Notes under the pieces: generated by a model
What the model saw: only the letters and a program-made list of their open reading frames with translations
Database searches by the model: none
Told to the model about the DNA's origin: nothing
Translations under genes and position numbers: made by a program
Part shown: piece after piece, positions 5,139-7,012 of the stretch
How the letters are laid out: every line of letters begins with the position of its first letter
How positions within the stretch are numbered: position 1 is the stretch's first letter
From: Armatimonadota bacterium
GTDB taxonomy: Bacteria > Armatimonadota > Zipacnadia > Zipacnadales > FEN-943
DNA: 7,012 nt
Assembly: GCA_029777735.1 (NCBI GenBank)
Contig: JAKORR010000019.1
Coordinates: 1-7,012, forward strand
Direction of reading: 5' to 3'

Positions 5139-6019
5139 GGCCGCCCACCAAGAGACTGGCTGGCGGCCCTGGCCAGCTCATAAGCCCGGCGGCGATCCAG
5201 TCCGCACAGTTGCACCAGTGCTGCTGCCACGCGGCCCAAGGCCAACCCCTCGCGAGCGAGCCACTCAGCCACCGCCTTGGGGTCAGGCACTCCCTTCGAC
5301 GGCTCCTCGCCGCCGGGGCCCACGACTACCGTTACTTCCCCTCTCGCTCGAGCAGCATCCCACTGCTTCGCGATTTCCCCGGCCGGTCCTCGTAGCACTT
5401 CCTCATGCAGCTTGGTCAATTCCCGGCCGATCACCACGAACCGGTCCGCACCCGCGACCAGCACCAGGTCTTCTAACAGCCCAGCCACACGCCCCGGGGC
5501 TTCATACAACACCGTCGGCCACGGATGGCTCACCAGCCGTCCCAGGAACCTGCGGCGCTCGCCTCGTGCGCGGGGTGGATAGCCCGCAAACAAGAAACGC
5601 CCGGCCGGCAGACCGCTAACCGCTAGCGCTGCCACGGCCGCGCAGGGCCCCGGCACCGGCACCACTCGAGCCCCGGCGTCCCAGGCTGCAGCTACCAGCT
5701 CCGCCCCGGGGTCCGAAAGACACGGCATACCCGCGTCGCTTACCATCGCAATGCTATCGCCGCGTTCTATCCGCTCCATAAGATGCCCCAGCTTGGCGGT
5801 CGAGCTGTACGAGTGAAAACTCGTCGTCGGCTTGTCGAAGCCTAGGTGCGCCAACAGCTTTGTCACCCGCCTGGTGTCCTCCGCCGCGATAAGATCCGCC
5901 CGCCTCAGCACCTCCGCCGCGCGCGGCGACAAATCCTGGAGGTTTCCTAGGGGGGTCCCAACGATGTAGAGGGTGCCCTTGCCCTGCGCCCCAATCCTGT
6001 CCTCCCTATCTCCAGCCAT
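5135..6019 (-). CDS. rsmI: 16S rRNA (cytidine(1402)-2'-O)-methyltransferase
   Basis: RsmI methylates the 2'-OH of C1402 in the ribosomal P site with S-adenosylmethionine, supporting decoding fidelity. The 294-residue protein has the usual length and the order of a tetrapyrrole-methylase fold: Leu-Tyr-Ile-Val-Gly-Thr-Pro-Leu-Gly-Asn-Leu at 17-27, Ala-Ala-Glu-Asp-Thr-Arg at 45-50, a Ser-Asp-Ala-Gly segment at 94-97 followed by Ser-Asp-Pro-Gly at 102-105, Pro-Val-Pro-Gly-Pro at 121-125, Tyr-Glu-Ala-Pro-Gly-Arg at 172-177 and Arg-Glu-Leu-Thr-Lys at 199-203. The intervening Met-Pro-Cys-Leu at 98-101 differs from the more common Thr-Pro-Gly-Ile. The ATG has GAGG 5 bases upstream, overlapping the nadE stop codon. 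With only 7 bases between the two genes, translation is probably coupled. Confidence 0.96.
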   Translation of the reverse strand: MAGDREDRIGAQGKGTLYIVGTPLGNLQDLSPRAAEVLRRADLIAAEDTRRVTKLLAHLGFDKPTTSFHSYSSTAKLGHLMERIERGDSIAMVSDAGMPCLSDPGAELVAAAWDAGARVVPVPGPCAAVAALAVSGLPAGRFLFAGYPPRARGERRRFLGRLVSHPWPTVLYEAPGRVAGLLEDLVLVAGADRFVVIGRELTKLHEEVLRGPAGEIAKQWDAARARGEVTVVVGPGGEEPSKGVPDPKAVAEWLAREGLALGRVAAALVQLCGLDRRRAYELARAASQSLGGRP

Positions 6020-6026
6020 GTCTGCC

Positions 6027-6848
6027 TCAGTAGCCCCAATCGCGCGGATAGCGAAAGTCGCGGCCGACCGTGCGCGTAGACAGCTTGCAGATCAGAGGCA
6101 GACACCTCTTGAACTGACTGCGTCGCATCTTCTCCAGCACGTCGTCTACGAGATCCTCCACAAAGCCCTCGTCCAGGCACCTCTGCCGTGACCAGCGCAG
6201 ATCCACTAGCCGGTAAAGCACCCGGTCCGCGTCTGCGTAGGTGAACCCCAGCTCGCCTTCATCTGTCTGTCCAACCCACAGATCGGCGCTCGGAGGCTTG
6301 GCAAGAATCCGCTCGGGGATGTCCAGATGCCGGGCGAGTTGGCGCACCTGCGTCTTGTACAGGTCTCCCAGCGGCATGACGGCACAGGCCATGTCGCCCC
6401 AGAGCGTCGTGTAGCCCAACAGTATTTCGGTCTTGTTGCTTGCCCCTACAACCAGGGCCTTCCACGCCTCCGACAGGTCGTAGAGGACCGTCATCCTCTC
6501 GCGAGCCATCTTGTTGCCGCGCCGCCGCTCGTTAGCGTCGGGGAAGCGGTCGAAGTACGCGTCAACCTGTGGTGTGATGTCGATGACCATCGACTCTGTC
6601 CCAAGCCGCTGCGCCATGAGCTGCGCGTCAGCAAGGCTCTCTGGGCTTGACGTGCGGTAGGGCATCATCACAGCCATACAGTTTTCGGGCCCCAGCACGC
6701 GGACCGCCAGCGCCATCGCCACCGACGAGTCCAGCCCCCCCGACAGCCCTACCACGGCCCGCGGTAGGCCAACCTTGCCCAGCTCATCGCACAAGAACCC
6801 GTGGATGATCCTCTCCACAAGTTCGCAGTTGACCTCAAGCTCCCTCAC
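6027..6848 (-). CDS. nadE: NAD+ synthetase, ammonia-type (no fused glutaminase)
   Basis: NadE amidates deamido-NAD to NAD in the cytoplasm using ATP and ammonia, the last step of NAD synthesis. The 273-residue length is that of the synthetase domain alone. It has the ATP-pyrophosphatase loop Ser-Gly-Gly-Leu-Asp-Ser-Ser at 36-42, Gly-Asn-Lys-Met-Ala-Arg-Glu-Arg-Met at 111-119, Gly-Ala-Ser-Asn-Lys-Thr-Glu at 135-141, Gly-Asp near 151, Pro-Leu-Gly-Asp-Leu-Tyr-Lys-Thr at 159-166 and Lys-Pro-Pro-Ser-Ala-Asp-Leu-Trp at 184-191. It ends in the Arg-Asp-Phe-Arg-Tyr-Pro-Arg-Asp-Trp-Gly tail common in this type. The start is GTG, with a GGAG about 10 bases upstream inside the preceding gene; a second GTG ten codons later is a weaker alternative. 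It overlaps the upstream amidase gene by 14 bases, suggesting translational coupling. Confidence 0.96.
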   Translation of the reverse strand: MRELEVNCELVERIIHGFLCDELGKVGLPRAVVGLSGGLDSSVAMALAVRVLGPENCMAVMMPYRTSSPESLADAQLMAQRLGTESMVIDITPQVDAYFDRFPDANERRRGNKMARERMTVLYDLSEAWKALVVGASNKTEILLGYTTLWGDMACAVMPLGDLYKTQVRQLARHLDIPERILAKPPSADLWVGQTDEGELGFTYADADRVLYRLVDLRWSRQRCLDEGFVEDLVDDVLEKMRRSQFKRCLPLICKLSTRTVGRDFRYPRDWGY

Positions 6849-7012
6849 GCAGAATCCGCTCCAACTCGCGCAGGGTCAAGTCGTCGCGCTCGTCTGCCAG
6901 AAGTGAGGTAGAAGCGCGCACCTGGAAGAGATCCCGAAGGTCGACCACGCAGTCCACCGTGGCCTTCTCCAGCAGAGGCGCGCGGATGATCTCCTCACCG
7001 TCGGGGCCCCAC
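6835..7012 (-). CDS. Nitrilase-superfamily (carbon-nitrogen hydrolase) amidase, C-terminal fragment
   Basis: Only the last 58 complete codons are inside the window; the frame runs off the right edge with no stop. The fragment starts Trp-Gly-Pro-Asp-Gly-Glu-Glu and continues with Arg-Ala-Pro-Leu-Leu-Glu, a Val-Asp-Leu-Arg-Asp-Leu strand/helix and Leu-Ala-Asp-Glu-Arg followed by Thr-Leu-Arg-Glu-Leu. This is the typical close of carbon-nitrogen hydrolases, where the 'pdGe' turn, the 'aPlle' strand and a final Asp-Leu helix recur. The Glu-Lys-Cys triad lies upstream, outside the window. Its stop overlaps the nadE start by 14 bases. In several bacteria a stand-alone nitrilase-type enzyme sits beside an ammonia-type NadE; a glutaminase role supplying ammonia is inferred, not shown. 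The assignment rests on a short fragment plus context. Confidence 0.68.
   Translation of the reverse strand, partial: WGPDGEEIIRAPLLEKATVDCVVDLRDLFQVRASTSLLADERDDLTLRELERILREGA

Overview
This is a GC-rich bacterial chromosomal window with no phage, insertion-sequence, CRISPR, rRNA or tRNA signature. The gene families and the high GC bias of all frames suggest an environmental, possibly uncultivated, bacterium. Armatimonadota, Planctomycetota or Hydrogenedentota-like groups would fit the serine hydrolase-NamZ fusion and the amidohydrolase type, but nothing here fixes the phylum.

The left part (1-2891) is on the plus strand. It holds the 3' end of a large protein joining a beta-lactamase-like serine hydrolase to a NamZ (GH171, DUF1343) exo-N-acetylmuramidase domain. 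Next come an Amidohydrolase_2 metal-dependent hydrolase with a textbook ribosome binding site, and a short coiled-coil protein that probably starts at TTG. The first two genes suggest degradation or recycling of cell-wall or other amino-sugar or amide material, but the link to the amidohydrolase is only positional.

The right part (2924-7012) is on the minus strand and converges on the left part across a 32-base gap. In transcription order it reads: the C-terminus of a nitrilase-superfamily amidase, nadE (ammonia-type NAD synthetase), rsmI (16S rRNA C1402 2'-O-methyltransferase), a secreted protein with an Ala/Pro/Glu-repeat linker and a C-terminal CxxC, and tyrS (tyrosyl-tRNA synthetase). The first three are tightly packed (14-base overlap, then a 7-base gap) and are probably co-transcribed. 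The amidase may feed ammonia to NadE. The secreted-protein gene probably has its own promoter overlapping the end of rsmI. tyrS follows a 145-base leader holding a strong GC-rich hairpin and two competing upstream helices, which is the best candidate for undescribed regulation here.

No intergenic stretch exceeds 150 bases. Most of the window is housekeeping. The items most worth a second look are the tyrS leader, the serine hydrolase-NamZ fusion, the amidase-NadE pair and the orphan secreted repeat protein. I found no convincing evidence of a new multi-gene system.
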